The notes below the pieces were generated by a model. The model saw nothing but the letters and a program-made list of their open reading frames with translations. It ran no database searches and had not been told where the DNA came from. Positions 33,801 through 44,310 of a stretch of 64,000 nucleotides of DNA are shown in pieces (within the stretch, counting starts at the first letter, position 1; every line of letters starts with the position of its first letter). The DNA lies in contig OZ025279.1 of the NCBI GenBank assembly GCA_964019165.1, positions 2,432,456-2,496,455 of the forward strand, in the 5' to 3' direction. Made by a program: the position numbers and the translations under genes. Origin of the DNA: Mastigias papua. Lineage: Eukaryota; Cnidaria; Scyphozoa; Rhizostomeae; Mastigiidae.

Positions 33801-35452
33801 TATAAGGACAGTTGACAATCATTTAGGCCTAACACAATTCATAAGAAGACCATGGCTACGTTCACATTACTCTGTTTTCATTCTGATCCGCTTTTGTTCC
33901 CCAAAAACGGAGCTGTTTTCCTATTCCATTTTCAGAAAGAAACGAATATCTTTCAATTGGTGTTTACATCTGTCCCTAAAAAGCATCTGCTTGGTGGTTT
34001 CTTCTATATTGGCGCAGTTTGTACCGTTTTCAAATTCTTCCAATTTTGGTGTTCACACTACTATAGAGTTGCGCTTTTATCTAGCTCTGTTTATGGGGTG
34101 GACTAACGTAAACTCAAAGCCAAAATAGGAACTATACAGATTCGTTATCTGTTCAAAATCAGAATAGTGTGATCGGGACCTAAGCTAAAAAGATCTATGA
34201 TAACGAACGTTTCGGATTTACAAAGATCCATCATCAGCATGGATGGGGTAGATGTAATTCTCCCATATTTAAAGGGACATGAACCCAACCAGATACACGA
34301 GAGAACACCCAAAAGACAAACATCACATCCACCCCATCCACGCTGATTATGGATCTTTGCAAGATCCGAAAAGTTCTTAATCATAAATCTGTTTGGCATA
34401 GTCCTTTCTACGGACTGTGATAAATGATTTTCAATCGTCAAAGGCCTCAAACGAAAAACCGAGACAATACAAAACAAAAGCATCAAAACTGAACATGGAC
34501 CTAACACATATACTCCACAAAATGTGAGCTACAAGGAATAAAAGAAAAAGTCTTTGAGTACATTGCACTTACGTGTTGCTGTGAAGTTAAAAATGTCCTC
34601 AGTTCAGCGATTGTTAGGCTGTCTTGGCTAGCAGAAAACCTTGAAAGCCAATGAAAATCTACGATCACTGCCAAAAGTATTGGAACGCTTAGATTACTTT
34701 TTGACTCATAGAGCAAACTCCCCCTCACCCCCCTCAGAACAATGTTGAATTAATAACAGCAGGCACGTAAATTTGCTCTCAAATAGCACTCTAGCAACTA
34801 ACTTTTACCTCAGAATTGTCATAAGGGGGGAGGGTATCAGTAGCTGTCAAATTTGACCGAAAATGTACTATTGTGAAATAAACTCTATTATTCAATGAGT
34901 GCTCCAAGGACTTTTGGCAGTGATTGTAGCTTAAGTAAAACAAGAGAATATGCAAAATGAATCTTAGTCGAGAAATAAATCAAAGATAGATTTAAAATAA
35001 AACAGCGACAAAAAATCCGTTATAATGTGTCAATCAGAATATATCAAAATTTAAACATTGGAAGTGAAATTCTTACTTTTGTAGGAGACAAACGATTTCT
35101 TCTCTGGTAGAAATTCTTTTAAAAAAGTCTGCGAATTCCTCTTTTGTAAGTGTTCCATCTTTATGACCTTGAATTCCTTGAATGTTTGCTTCCTTTTGAA
35201 AGGTAAAAGATATCTAAGTCCCTCAAATGGGCTGAACAAATTAACACATCAAAGGATACCCGTCAGAGAAATTGAGTAAACAAATGATTGATGGATGAAC
35301 AAAATTGCCATAATAAGTATTACATTCAATGAGCTTGTGATTATAAGAATGAGTGCAAGGAGAGTGGATATGTAAGTAAGGAATACATAAATGAATGAAT
35401 GAATGATCGATTGACTGATTGGATGATTGCTTGATCGTCTGACTGATTGGAA

Positions 35453-35486
<34 letters not shown>

Positions 35487-38400
35487 CTGATTATGTGGTT
35501 GATTTATTGAGTGACTGGGTGGTTGATTTACTGACTGATTGGGTGGCTGACTTATTGATTGACTGATTGGATGGATGATTGATTGACTGATTTGTTGATT
35601 GATTCATCGATTCACTGATTGATTGATTGATTGATTGACTGATTGGGTGGATGGATGATTAATTGATTGGATGTTGATTGATTAACTGATTGGGTGACAG
35701 ACTGATTGACTGAATGAGTGGTTGATTAACTGGTTGACTGAATGACAGATTGGCTGATTGAATGTCTGATTGACTAACTCACAGATTGACTCACGGACAA
35801 TGATTGGCTAATTAGATGTGACTGATTAATGATGAATGAAATGTGATACAATCAGTAATCATGCGACCAGTCGATGGAGTGATTGAATTAACAACTGAAT
35901 AAACAAGTGGAAAAGTGGGAATGAAAAAAATACAAGAATATACTAGGTGAACAAGCTGACAGAGAAGAGAACAGAAAACCAAAACAGACACCTACATTGA
36001 AATGCATTTTCAGTGATTTTGAGTCCATATCTATATTTAGGCTGTAAAGTAAATTCCCCACTTCGCCTAACGATAGAGCGCCATTATGGTCAGCATCGAA
36101 TTTGGTGAATGCATCTTTCAGCCATCTGGATGCCATGGTAAAGCAAATAACAATGGAGCCAAAACAAAAATTAAACTCACAATATTAGCAAAAGGGCAGA
36201 TTGAGATGGCTATCAGTTTACTACTAAAACCAAGTTTATCAGAATTTGAGCATCCTAAAATTCAATATCATGTAGCTTAATCAAATACCATAGGATTTTT
36301 TCTCTAAACATGGATGCCTTCAGCTGAAGTATCATAGGTCGCAGAAAAGGGAAAATGGAGATACAAATCTTAGCGTAATGATCCAAAGTCTTCCCACGTT
36401 TATTAATAAACAATTCATCAACCCTATTTCGTCTCGAAAATAATTTCTTCATCTCAATATATGGTTACGATTCGTTTGTTGTTCCACTCAAGTTGGCGAT
36501 AGGGCTCCAATATAATTTGATTCCTAAAGGGCAGTTGCAAGAGTTATCCTAATGAAGACTTGACGAAAAATTTAAAATCAATAGGTATATACAAGAAAAG
36601 ATACTCGTCTCTTAACGGATCAGGCTTCGAAAGTAACAAGCCTAAAAAATGAATTAGAATATATTAGGAAATTGATGAGAAGATGCCTTAAAAGAATACT
36701 TAATTGGTCCTAAAATATTATCTGAAAAGCTGTTCATGGCCACAATATATAGGTGTGGCATTAAGTATGAGTACTACGGGCAGCCTGTGTGGCAGCACTA
36801 AGAAAGATATACGGTTGTTTAGGAAGAATGGTAAGATATGATGCATTGAACATACGAATTAAAATATGAATGAATATGATTGAGGCAAGAAAGGGTGAAC
36901 AAAACCAAGCAGACAAGAACAAAAGGAGGAAAAACAGGAGCAATGCATACAATAAATGCCAGAGGATACGGAATAATGTGAAGGAGTAAGGAAGAAAATG
37001 AACGTCTCTTGTACTGAAGAATTTTATCCATTTTGAGCTCACATTTTGTAATATACTGAAGTATATTCTTTCAAAACATCATAAGACTATGAAGCATCGT
37101 GTAATGATAAGGTTAATTTACGTAATCTAAAGATTGTTCCAGCCTTTTCTTACAATATTGAAGTAACGGAGAATGTAAGGGAGAAATGATAACATTTAAT
37201 ATGGAAGTAAGGATTTTAATCAATGCCAACAATTTCCTTCGGCACCTGTTTCTGTACTTGCTTGATGAATTAAAACTAATTAGTTATATTCTTATAAAAA
37301 AGTTTTAAAGTAGAATATCGATTTCAAGGAAAACCTATAACTTTTTAAATCAATCAAGTTTTCACTGGCCGGTAATCAATTACTGATGAGGGCGAAATTT
37401 TAAACGTTAAAGAAACTTTAAAGAAGATTTTTAGGAGCTTCATAATTTACAAGCAGGTACGTAAATACCCCCCTTTCCCATTCCTTTATCCAAGCAGAAC
37501 ATCCGAGAACAGTGGAAAAATTTAAGGCTTTTCGAAAAAGCTATGTCAATCGGAAAATTTTAATCATTAGTGAAAACTGACGTTATGATTCAAATGACCT
37601 TGCAAACTGTACGGTCTACTGGGGTAAAATGGGTAACCCGGGGTAGAGTGGGCAAGTGAATATTTGCATCATTATTATAGACTTATGGCCATGAAAGAGC
37701 AAAGTGCCATTTCTTTAACTTGGTACAATACCTATCTATAAGAAATCACACAAATTAGTTATGGAAGAAAGACAACATATGATTAATTTGCGAAATGGTC
37801 AATTACCCATTTTACCCCGGGTTACCCACTTTACCCCAGCAGACCCTAGCCCACAGAGAATGTTGAATATAAGAAAAGTGCTAATTCATAAGAGTTAATT
37901 TAACCAAACTTTTAGGCCCTCATGCAAAATGGCAATTGACGTTTGTCAGTCGGCAATTTGGAGCCCTTTACTTCCACCCTTAAAAACATCCGTCAACTTA
38001 TGTCCCTTTCACAAGCAAATAAAGATAAATAGTTTTAACCAAAGGTCCAAAGCAACAAAGTACTGAATAAATTCAGAGGTACCTTTGCGTTTCAGCATTG
38101 CCTGCAGCCCAAACGCCCATTTCCTTGCAGCCTCCATCGAGAATGTAACGAGATGCATCTTCGTCAGCACATCCTTCTTTTCATACAGAATTACGAATTG
38201 GCATTCACGGTGGTATTTGGGTATGACGTCATTCATGGGTAGACTTTTGCCACAGAGCACATCCTTTATCATGTTGATTGAAACTAAAAATGAAAGCAAG
38301 TTGTAACCTTACATGTACAGCTAATTGTAGACAGCTTTTCTCATGTGGGCTTCCGTAAGTGTCTCAAACCTCTTCGAATTCAAAACAGGCATCTCTATAA

Positions 38401-38883
38401 GAACACAGAGGCTCAAATTTCCTTACTCATCATCGTTACCATCATAATCATAGTCAATCATCATGATCATGATCATGATCATCATGATCATAGTTCGTTC
38501 GTTCGTTCGCTCGTTCATTCGTGCGTTCGTTCTCTAGTTATGTCCGGCCTGGGCTGACGCTGAGGTCTGCTATCGCTTGTAAATTATTTAGAAGGGGCAG
38601 TTGAGTCGGCTACACTGAATCCACTCTGTTACCCCAAAAGTTACTTAACAAAACTGTAGCCTGAAACTGTCAAGCCTGACTTTCATTAAAGGGCCTAGTT
38701 GGACAGTTTGACACAGGTCGTCAACATCTGTCCCACTCTGAATCTCCCCGAAATTAATCACTAACAACCTAAAGGCAGTGTCTCTCTGTGTCCGCCTGCC
38801 AACACGAGGTGTCTCCAACCATGGGCAAGTTACTATCATCATATCATCATCATCATTATTAGTATCATCATCATCATCATTAG

Positions 38884-38951
<68 letters not shown>

Positions 38952-41900
38952 CTATGATCATCATGATCATTATCATCAAATCATCATCATCATCTCATCA
39001 TTTTATGTGTCTCTTTTGATTTAGGATTGAATTTGAAGTCGGTACCTTTAGTACTGAAATTCATGCTCAATACTTAGAGAACTGCTTGTCCTGCTTCTTA
39101 GGGCATCGGTAGTATCCCAACATCATTTTTGCGTTAAAACCCTGCCACGAACTTTTGTCATGACAAAATTGTGAAAATTTCCCGAAATTTCTTTCGACAA
39201 AAGTTATCCACCAAAAATTCCTGACAAATTTTTGTGGCTAATGTACTAAAGATTTGATAAGATAAGATTAACTGCTCTCAGTAAGAGATTGGTTTATCGA
39301 ATTGATAATCTCCAAGGCATGATATACCAAACGAACTGTAGGGCGCGCTCGAAACCCGATGAATAGAATTATAATAAAAAATCCAACAGCTAGATGCTAG
39401 ACAACTGTCCACGAAAACACAAATAGATTAGACAAAAAGATAAACTTTGATAGAATAAGAAATCCATCTCAACGGCTATCTGCATATGAATAGATATATT
39501 AGCAATGAAAGCCAAGGGGAAGGATTACCACTTGCTGGCGTGGGTTCATTAATGTTGAAAATTCGCTGTTACGTATAACTTTCGCGGATTAATACCAGAG
39601 CACTTAACGCTGAGACTGAAGAGGATGGTAAAAAGTTGGCTGGGTCAGACAGGGCCATCTTGAATCGGTAGTTCATCGGTGATTTTTGGTTCGTCGGCAA
39701 AGTTGAAATATCGATTACCATACTTTCTCTTTAAAGCCCGCTCTGAATTAAGCTCCCACTCCAATAAGCTTCCTTTGCAGTAGCAAAGATCTGCTAAGCC
39801 TTCCCTCTCTATTAAGCTCCCCTCAAAAATGTGAATTTTGCAAAACATAAGTTATGTTCATAATGAACATAAACTCTTTGGTATTGATGACGTTCATTAG
39901 TACTCAACAAAAAAGAATTAAAATCAGGTTCAAACGTCTATGTGCTGCAAACTGAAATGACAATATATGATGATGATCATTTAGCATTCGGCACAGAACC
40001 TAAACTTGATCCACTGGAGCAACTTCGGCGTACAGTTTTAATGGGAAGCACATTGGAATTCAGAGAAAGAGTTGCCTCATAGTACAAATACTTTGAAGAG
40101 ATACGCTCATCACTCTGTTTAACCATGCCAATGCCCCAGGGAAGGTTTTTGCTCTAATGAGTAATTCAAGCTGGTAGCTCCAACTTGATTGCAGCAATAT
40201 TATCACCAAAGTTCAAATGAATTTTGGTTACGTCACTGCACACTCATTATGATCCATATGAATTATGCAATGAACGGTAAAAGGTGTGAGGTGCCTTTGG
40301 ACTTCGTACTCAGTCTTCACAGAAAAACACTGGCAACGAACTGTTTGAAGTACAGAGGAATTAAATTTTACTCTGATACTATTCCCCTCCATCAGGTGGT
40401 CTCTTTCAAGGAATTTCAACTAGTGGGCACGTGACTTTGTAATGAAGGGAGCCTAACTTTCCAAAATCGACTTCCAAAGCGAGGCATGGGCAACGTACTT
40501 GATATTAGACGAAAAAAGTTTCACCCGAAAACTCCGATCAAGTAGAGAAAAATCACTTGTCATCCCAAGGGAAACTGGAATCTTCCAGAATAATGCAGAA
40601 AAACTGTTTCACGAGATAGTCTTTCTTCCCTACTGTTACATCTCAAGCTCTTCCTAAATTTAATTCTCTGTGGCCTTCTGCCCAAGGAAACTTACCTAAA
40701 AATATATTCAATTTTACAATCAAGTACCCTCCCCCCCCCCGCCCCCGACTAAGAGAAACCTCTGCAGGTGAGGAATTTCTTCTACATCCAATCATTCCTC
40801 TTGTCTAAAGTCAGTCTCCTTTTCACGAGGTAGCTGGATGCATCACAGATTTAATGATGGCCGCTTCACTCAATGCTTCAATTTATTGCAAGCTGCTTTA
40901 AATCAGTCCCAGAATCAATTCCCTACGGAGATCTCCCTAGCTTTATTACTCCTTTAGTAATTTCTGGATATTGCTAAACGTCTTCTCACAGTCTCTAAAA
41001 AATACCTCCACATTCTGGAATTAACTGTTGGTTTTTGAAAATAATCTTTTGACCAATGCTGTACGTAAAACCAAACAGTATGACGATTTCACAAGATTCC
41101 AACAACATCAATTTGAAAGAGTTAAGTTCATCAGTCTGTTTATTAGCACTTCGTGGTTCTTCTCTCTTCAGTCAAATGACTTTCTTGTCATGCTCAAAGG
41201 GACTGGTATTGACGACAAACACCTACATTATATCATAAAGACGTCAACAGGCATTGCCAGACGATTAACATACTATGTGCTTTGTAAATGAGGGAAAGAA
41301 TGGGATAATCCAGGGCTCTTATTTATCTAATAATGCTAATTCTGTCTTGTGAAGGTCATTGCATTTTATTATTATTTTTGTGCACTTATATACATATATA
41401 ACGATAGTATCAGCCATTTATAAGGTACCTAGACATGATGATGTTTATGATTGTATGTAGTGAATTATGACAATGAAATAATAATAGTAATAATGGAAAT
41501 TTCATTTCATTGTTATACTTGGACTCTTCAAGTAAACAATGATGAATAGGTGCTAACTGGCCAATCATAGGGTCAAGTCGACACATTATTCATCATATCA
41601 CATGTATCCGCATCTGGCTATATATTTCGGTTCACCTTTCGGTCGTTTCATACTCTGAGGAACGTCAGAGGAAAAAAGCTTTCAGTGTTTCTAAAAAATG
41701 TTACCGCTTTTTCGTGCTGTAGTTAGAAAAGGAATATAGATGCTTCACTATAGCACGAAAAAGCGGGAACATTGCTTTAGCATACTGAAAGCTTTTTTCG
41801 TCCGACACTCGTCAGAGTATGAAACGTCGGATAGCGACCGAAAGGTGAAACGAAATATATTCCCGCTTTTTCGTGCTATAGTGAAGTTCTGTAGTACCAA

Positions 41901-43767
41901 CAGACTTTTCACGAATATAGATGCATTCAATCTCAATGTACAGACTTGTTTTGCTTTAATCTTTTAACTTTTTCTCGTCTTTGTTAACTATATGGAATCT
42001 TGTCTACCAAACTACCTACTTTTAGAGAGATTTTTATTTGTATTTGTAACTGGAATATGCAAACAAGAAGCCTACAAAAAAATTATTACTATTAACTTGC
42101 TTTCGTGGAGTGTCAGAAAATAGCAAGACAAGATAGTAAATCATAACTTGACACATGAGTAGCATATGAAGACAATTCCAAATTGATCCTGAAGGCAATT
42201 TTGTACTAAGGGGACTTACTAGTGGGGAATCATGGCCCAACTAGTGGGTGGAATTAAAAGCTTGGTGGGGAATGTCCCTAGCAGTTTCCATGTTAAAAGA
42301 TCCCCTGCCTCGCTTCCACCCAGTGTTATATCGGCATCGGCAGATTGACTTCCCATACAGTCAAGTCATTGAACAACCACTTAAACTAAAATTCAGAACA
42401 TGTGAGCAGATAACGCATAACAAAGATTAACATGTGATCAGACATGCCACAACAAAGATCACCCTGGCAAAAATTTTATTTCTAAACACCACATATGGTC
42501 AAACTTAGTCACAATTAGCACTTTTGATGCTTACTAAAACCCTGTTCTTGTAGGATATGGGAAATTATGGACTTAACATAAAACTTTAAGACATAAATTA
42601 AAATCAAACTAGGATTAATCATCTTTAAGTGAATAAAAGAGAGCAAAAGAATTATCCGTCAAATCTGAATAAAACTATTAAGAAACAGATCAAATTTATC
42701 TTATGGAATATCTAATCATTTCTTACGTCAGTATAAAATAAATTAGAAAAAAGTTGCATTAATAAAAGATCGGCTGACAAATAACATGGTTTCGCTCAAG
42801 ATGATTATTGGTTATCCTCTTGCCCAAGTTCTCAAAGAGCTCTACAGCGTTATTTAAATGTCCAGTGTTGTTGCTAACTACGGTTATGTTATAGGCTGTA
42901 GCAGAATTTGAAATGAGACGAATCGAAAATAAAAGCTTAACTGAAGTTATCAAAAACATTTACAAGTTCAGATGTCTACAATAATGGACAAAATATATCC
43001 GGGCTGTCTGCTCAAGATTTTGACACTAGTTTCCCCCTTCCCCCCACCCACCAATGTTGTTCTTTTGTAAGATTTTAGTGAAAGAAGCTTCTCCCTGTAT
43101 CAAGAATAAATATCTTCGTCGAGAACAACATTGATCTAGAGGGAAAGGGGGGTCACGGAAAAATGAGCAAAAGTCCAGTAATTTATGTCCAAGATTGTAG
43201 GTGAGGTTGTCACAAATATCTATACAAAGATACTTCTTTATAAGGAGTACGCTCCGTAAACAACTCAGAGTTAACTGACAAGGGAAAAAATCGACTTCTG
43301 TATCAGAGCAGTGCCCCAAGAAAACCCCACGGGCATCCTGAACGAGAAGTAACAACACGCTTTTTTTATAGGAAAGTGGTTTATGACAAGGACGTGCTCT
43401 GGTTATATCAAATCAATTCATACTATATCAAATCATATCCTATCAAATCAAATCATATCACATAATACATACAAAACAAGGCCTATCAAACTCTGTTATA
43501 TCATATTTGGCAAACTAGAGCTCAGCCAGAGTAATGGTTTCCGTATCTCCCATCCAACATGTACCTGGCTGCACTGTTATTTTATACAAAACATACGGGC
43601 AAACCACTCACCTTTGTATCCTTTCGGCTTCTTAGATGGTTTGTATCGAAAGCCCATGAGGTCCTCATCAAGTACAAAAAACTTCCTCTTCCTTTTATAT
43701 TTCTTCTTTTTTGGTTGAATTTTAATCAATTTGCAGCCATTGCACATGAAATCCCAGCAATCTCGTG
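20115..43767 (-). CDS. Phosphoinositide-specific phospholipase C, delta/eta type (PH-EF-X-Y-C2)
   Basis: Enzyme that hydrolyses PIP2 at membranes to IP3 and diacylglycerol. Twenty-one exons were read by splice site and phase: 43767-43612, 38283-38083, 36125-35996, 35192-35077, 34639-34573, 33448-33355, 32246-32129, 30847-30762, 30490-30370, 29706-29621, 29047-28965, 28181-28023, 27193-27122, 26416-26329, 25921-25742, 25175-25068, 24565-24495, 24173-24123, 23600-23510, 22973-22827 and 20203-20115 (2,314 nt, about 770 aa, the usual PLC-delta length). Catalytic motifs are intact: [27 protein letters not shown] and LSLENHCS. So this is an active enzyme and not the catalytically dead PLCL type. 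The short X-Y linker argues for delta; the EF-hand and PH wording also resembles eta. One short exon between 38083 and 36125 is missing from the model, because the phases there (exit 1, entry 2) do not meet. The N-terminal start is unsettled. Confidence 0.95.
21425..21755. mobile_element. Foldback element family B, copy 1
   Basis: Arms of about 130 bp at the two ends are imperfect reverse complements: TTCACTACAGCACGAAACAG..., CATACTGAAAGCACTTTTCG, CCGACACTCGAGTATGAA, and CGACCGAAAGGTGAACTG against their reversed forms at 21618-21750. It is noncoding. It lies in the last PLC intron. Another copy is at 41612-41890. Confidence 0.8.
23147..23215 (+). repeat. GAAA/GAAG-rich purine microsatellite
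   Basis: About 70 bp of degenerate GAAAGAAGGAAAGA units in a PLC intron, 170 bp upstream (minus strand) of a C2 exon, where it is pyrimidine-rich in the transcript. Confidence 0.8.
24495..26416 (-). CDS. PLC catalytic Y-domain exons (26416-26329, 25921-25742, 25175-25068, 24565-24495)
   Basis: These encode [20 protein letters not shown], then [12 protein letters not shown] and [20 protein letters not shown], then [19 protein letters not shown] and [12 protein letters not shown], and last [19 protein letters not shown]. They match the PLC Y box including the inositol-lipid-binding SSNYxPxxxWNxGCQ segment. Phases 0-1-1-1-0 are consistent. Confidence 0.96.
24611..24999 (+). repeat. Dispersed repeat family A, copy 3, with internal (CTGT)n
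   Basis: It contains GTTAAGAAAGTTCAGTACTGG, TTTGAGACCTGAGAAA, GAGTGTTATGG, an expanded CTGT array, GTAACACTGCACTGTTATAC and a CAGAAAGTTGCAGTAATGAG end. It lies in a phospholipase C intron between the exons at 25068 and 24565. Confidence 0.7.
24794..24891 (+). repeat. (CTGT)n tetranucleotide microsatellite, about 24 units
   Basis: A nearly perfect CTGT run with one CTCT interruption near 24872. It sits exactly at the CTGT-rich position of repeat family A. Confidence 0.95.
27122..28181 (-). CDS. PLC X-Y linker exons (28181-28023 and 27193-27122)
   Basis: The first linker exon (159 nt) is acidic, with [10 protein letters not shown] as in other PLC linkers, then strongly basic ([11 protein letters not shown]). 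The second (72 nt, 24 codons) encodes [20 protein letters not shown] and four more residues. It includes an RRVS protein-kinase-A-type site. Both are 0-0 phase exons, so either can be skipped without a frameshift. The 72-nt exon has a weak polypyrimidine tract and a strong donor (GGT|GTAAGT). The acidic linker is known to autoinhibit PLCs. Confidence 0.85.
27648..27792 (+). repeat. Minisatellite of about 24 bp, 5-6 degenerate copies
   Basis: Units resemble TTTGCTATGAACGTCATGCT followed by TGG. The copies diverge (for example GCTATGTACGTCATGCTTGG, GCTATGAACGCCATGTTTGG). It lies in the PLC intron between the two linker exons. Confidence 0.7.
28965..32246 (-). CDS. PLC catalytic X-domain exons (32246-32129, 30847-30762, 30490-30370, 29706-29621, 29047-28965)
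   Basis: In order they read [14 protein letters not shown] (first catalytic His), YLLEDQLRG...[25 protein letters not shown] (calcium ligands and second His), [19 protein letters not shown] (Glu ligand) and [15 protein letters not shown]. These are the residues needed for PIP2 cleavage in PLC-delta1. Splits inside codons are exact at every junction. Confidence 0.97.
29062..29270 (+). repeat. Purine-rich degenerate tandem repeat
   Basis: Repeated GAGATGTGAAAAGGG-like units with a period of roughly 15-18 bp. It begins 15 bp upstream (minus strand) of a PLC X-domain exon, so it supplies a pyrimidine-rich stretch to that acceptor. The plus-strand Lys-rich open frame is an artefact of the repeat. 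Confidence 0.75.
32510..32747 (-). mobile_element. tRNA-derived SINE, copy 1
   Basis: The minus strand begins with a tRNA-like head (GCGAGCAGTCAATTAGTTGG, then a B-box-like ATGGCTCGAGGTTC). It is followed by a body with CTGTCTACCCATCAGCA, AACTGGCCACCCTACCTC and GTGTCCTCTCT. The body matches the copy at 53395-53650 over about 150 bp. It lies in the PLC intron between 33355 and 32246. Confidence 0.72.
32844..32860 (+). repeat. Poly-G run
   Basis: About 17 nearly uninterrupted G residues in a PLC intron; similar C or G runs occur near 40731 (C), 45061 (C) and 60169 (G). Confidence 0.8.
33355..36125 (-). CDS. PLC EF-hand exons (36125-35996, 35192-35077, 34639-34573, 33448-33355)
   Basis: The first loop [13 protein letters not shown] is a canonical calcium-binding EF-hand (D-x-D-x-N-G, Glu at position 12). 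The second, [17 protein letters not shown], lacks the leading Asp ligands and is probably degenerate. The third and fourth exons ([35 protein letters not shown]...LGID) are the EF3/EF4 lobe as in PLC-delta. All boundaries are GT-AG and the phases agree. Confidence 0.93.
33853..34183. mobile_element. Possible MITE with short imperfect terminal inverted repeats
   Basis: The left end GGCTACGTTCACATTACTCT and the right end AGAATAGTGTGATCGGGACC are imperfect reverse complements over about 25-30 bp. The interior holds two overlapping open frames rich in Phe and Leu that have no domain. The ends recall hAT-type MITEs, but no clear target duplication is visible. Confidence 0.4.
34187..34391. mobile_element. 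Foldback element with about 70-bp arms
   Basis: The left arm (AGATCTATGATAACGAACGT, TTTCGGATTTACAAAGATCC, AGCATGGATGGGGTAGATGT) is mirrored by the right arm ending at 34391 with about 85% identity by eye. The spacer is about 65 bp. It lies directly beside the 33853-34183 element in a PLC intron. Confidence 0.75.
35388..35800 (+). repeat. Degenerate (GATT)n/(GACTGATT)n tandem array
   Basis: About 400 bp of GATTGATTGACTGATTGGAT-like units with scattered substitutions. It lies in the PLC intron between the first two EF-hand exons. Confidence 0.9.
36130..37600. other. PLC intron region expected to hide one short exon
   Basis: The PH exon at 38083 leaves in phase 1, but the EF exon at 36125 needs a phase-2 partner, so an exon of about 30-60 nt should lie between 36126 and 38082. 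I did not find it. Several minus frames here (36255-36452, 36761-37042) lack recognisable motifs. Confidence 0.4.
37612..37846. mobile_element. MITE with 45-bp terminal inverted repeats and TA target duplication
   Basis: The left end CGGTCTACTGGGGTAAAATG...GGTAACCCGGGGTAGAG is the reverse complement, with few mismatches, of the right end ...CCCGGGTTACCCACTTTACC, CCAGCAGACCC. The element is 235 bp and is flanked on both sides by TA (37610-37611 and 37847-37848), as in Tc1/mariner-derived MITEs. It is noncoding and lies in the PLC PH-EF intron. Confidence 0.82.
38083..43767 (-). CDS. PLC PH-domain exons (43767-43612, 38283-38083)
   Basis: The first exon holds [20 protein letters not shown] and [19 protein letters not shown], the first strands of a PLC-type PH domain with a strongly basic loop suited to phosphoinositides. 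The second exon continues [14 protein letters not shown] and closes with [20 protein letters not shown], the C-terminal helix. Phase 1 joins them. They are separated by a 5.3-kb intron. A PH domain would anchor the enzyme to PIP2 membranes. Confidence 0.88.
38455..38535 (+). repeat. (ATGATC)n and (TTCG)n microsatellites
   Basis: A CATGATCATGATCATGATCA run is followed directly by GTTCGTTCGTTCGCTCGTTC. Both are simple and noncoding. Confidence 0.85.
38838..38996 (+). repeat. (CAT)n trinucleotide microsatellite
   Basis: About 150 bp of CAT units, pure in the middle and broken at both ends, in the 5.3-kb intron between the PH exons. Confidence 0.95.
39010..41600. other. PLC intron (between PH exons), no recognised exon
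   Basis: No further PH-domain exon is needed, because 43612 and 38283 join in phase. Apart from a poly-C run near 40731 I see nothing supported here. Confidence 0.5.
41612..41890. mobile_element. Foldback element family B, copy 2 (rearranged)
   Basis: It contains one reversed arm (41615-41735, ending GCTTTTTCGTGCTGTAG), one forward arm (41742-41856, TTCACTATAGCACGAAAAAG to CGACCGAAAGGTGAAACG) and a short extra reversed tip (CCGCTTTTTCGTGCTATAGT). The arm sequence matches the 21425-21755 copy. It lies in the intron between the PH exons. Confidence 0.8.
43403..43472 (+). repeat. Degenerate ATATCAAATC tandem repeat
   Basis: About seven 10-bp-like units of TATCAAATCA with changes. Noncoding; it lies about 140 bp downstream of the first PH exon on the minus strand. 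Confidence 0.6.
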
Positions 43768-44162
43768 CTTAAATTAAAGCAAAATGGGACATTAACAATG
43801 ATGTGATGGTACAAAGTAAAACAGAAATATGCATAACTACTATAAAAATGTTTCTACAAATCTGTTGTCTTATTGCCATTCAAAAATTATGCCACGAAGT
43901 TTATCAATAGAACACTGAGCTAGCTACTAAACTTCTCAAGTGCAGAATCTTAAGTAAAACCGTTATCTGAATCCATGTTCAGTCCTTCTTTGCCATATCT
44001 CAATTCACAGGACAGAAGCATTCCAAATTCTCGTGAATTTCAGTAAGTCAACTCAGGAGGGAGATCTCGTGAGACACAATAAGGCTATTCCATCGACTCG
44101 ATATAGTTCTGATATTTGCCAAGAATTCGCCAAGATATTTTCCTAGTCCAAAGAAAACTTAC

Positions 44163-44310
44163 GTACAGCGATAATCTACTTGAAGCCATTTTTCTAATTT
44201 GACTGACTGCATCGATGACTTCCGAACAGGGGTAGCGTGAAATGGTAGGACGAGGCACTCCGAATTCTCCATTCTCTGAGCAAAGGTGTTCATAATGAGC
44301 AAATTTTCGT
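44163..44310 (-). CDS. Candidate 5' exon near the PLC start, frame unresolved
   Basis: A minus-strand stretch with an acceptor (TCTCTTAACCAG) and two overlapping donors, GCT|GTACGT and GTAC|GTAAGT. Two frames stay open. One reads MNTFAQRMENSEC and could join the PH exon in phase through the first donor. The other reads FRRKFAHYEHLCSENGEFG, looks more protein-like and uses the stronger donor, but its phase does not match the PH exon. I cannot say which is used, or whether it belongs to PLC. Confidence 0.35.

Noticed and set aside
33784..34128. Two overlapping plus-strand Phe/Leu-rich open frames
   Set aside because: They lie inside a terminal-inverted-repeat element and have no domain signature.
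38838..38996. Regular short repeats considered as a CRISPR-like array
   Set aside because: They are plain trinucleotide units without spacers, in a eukaryotic intron.
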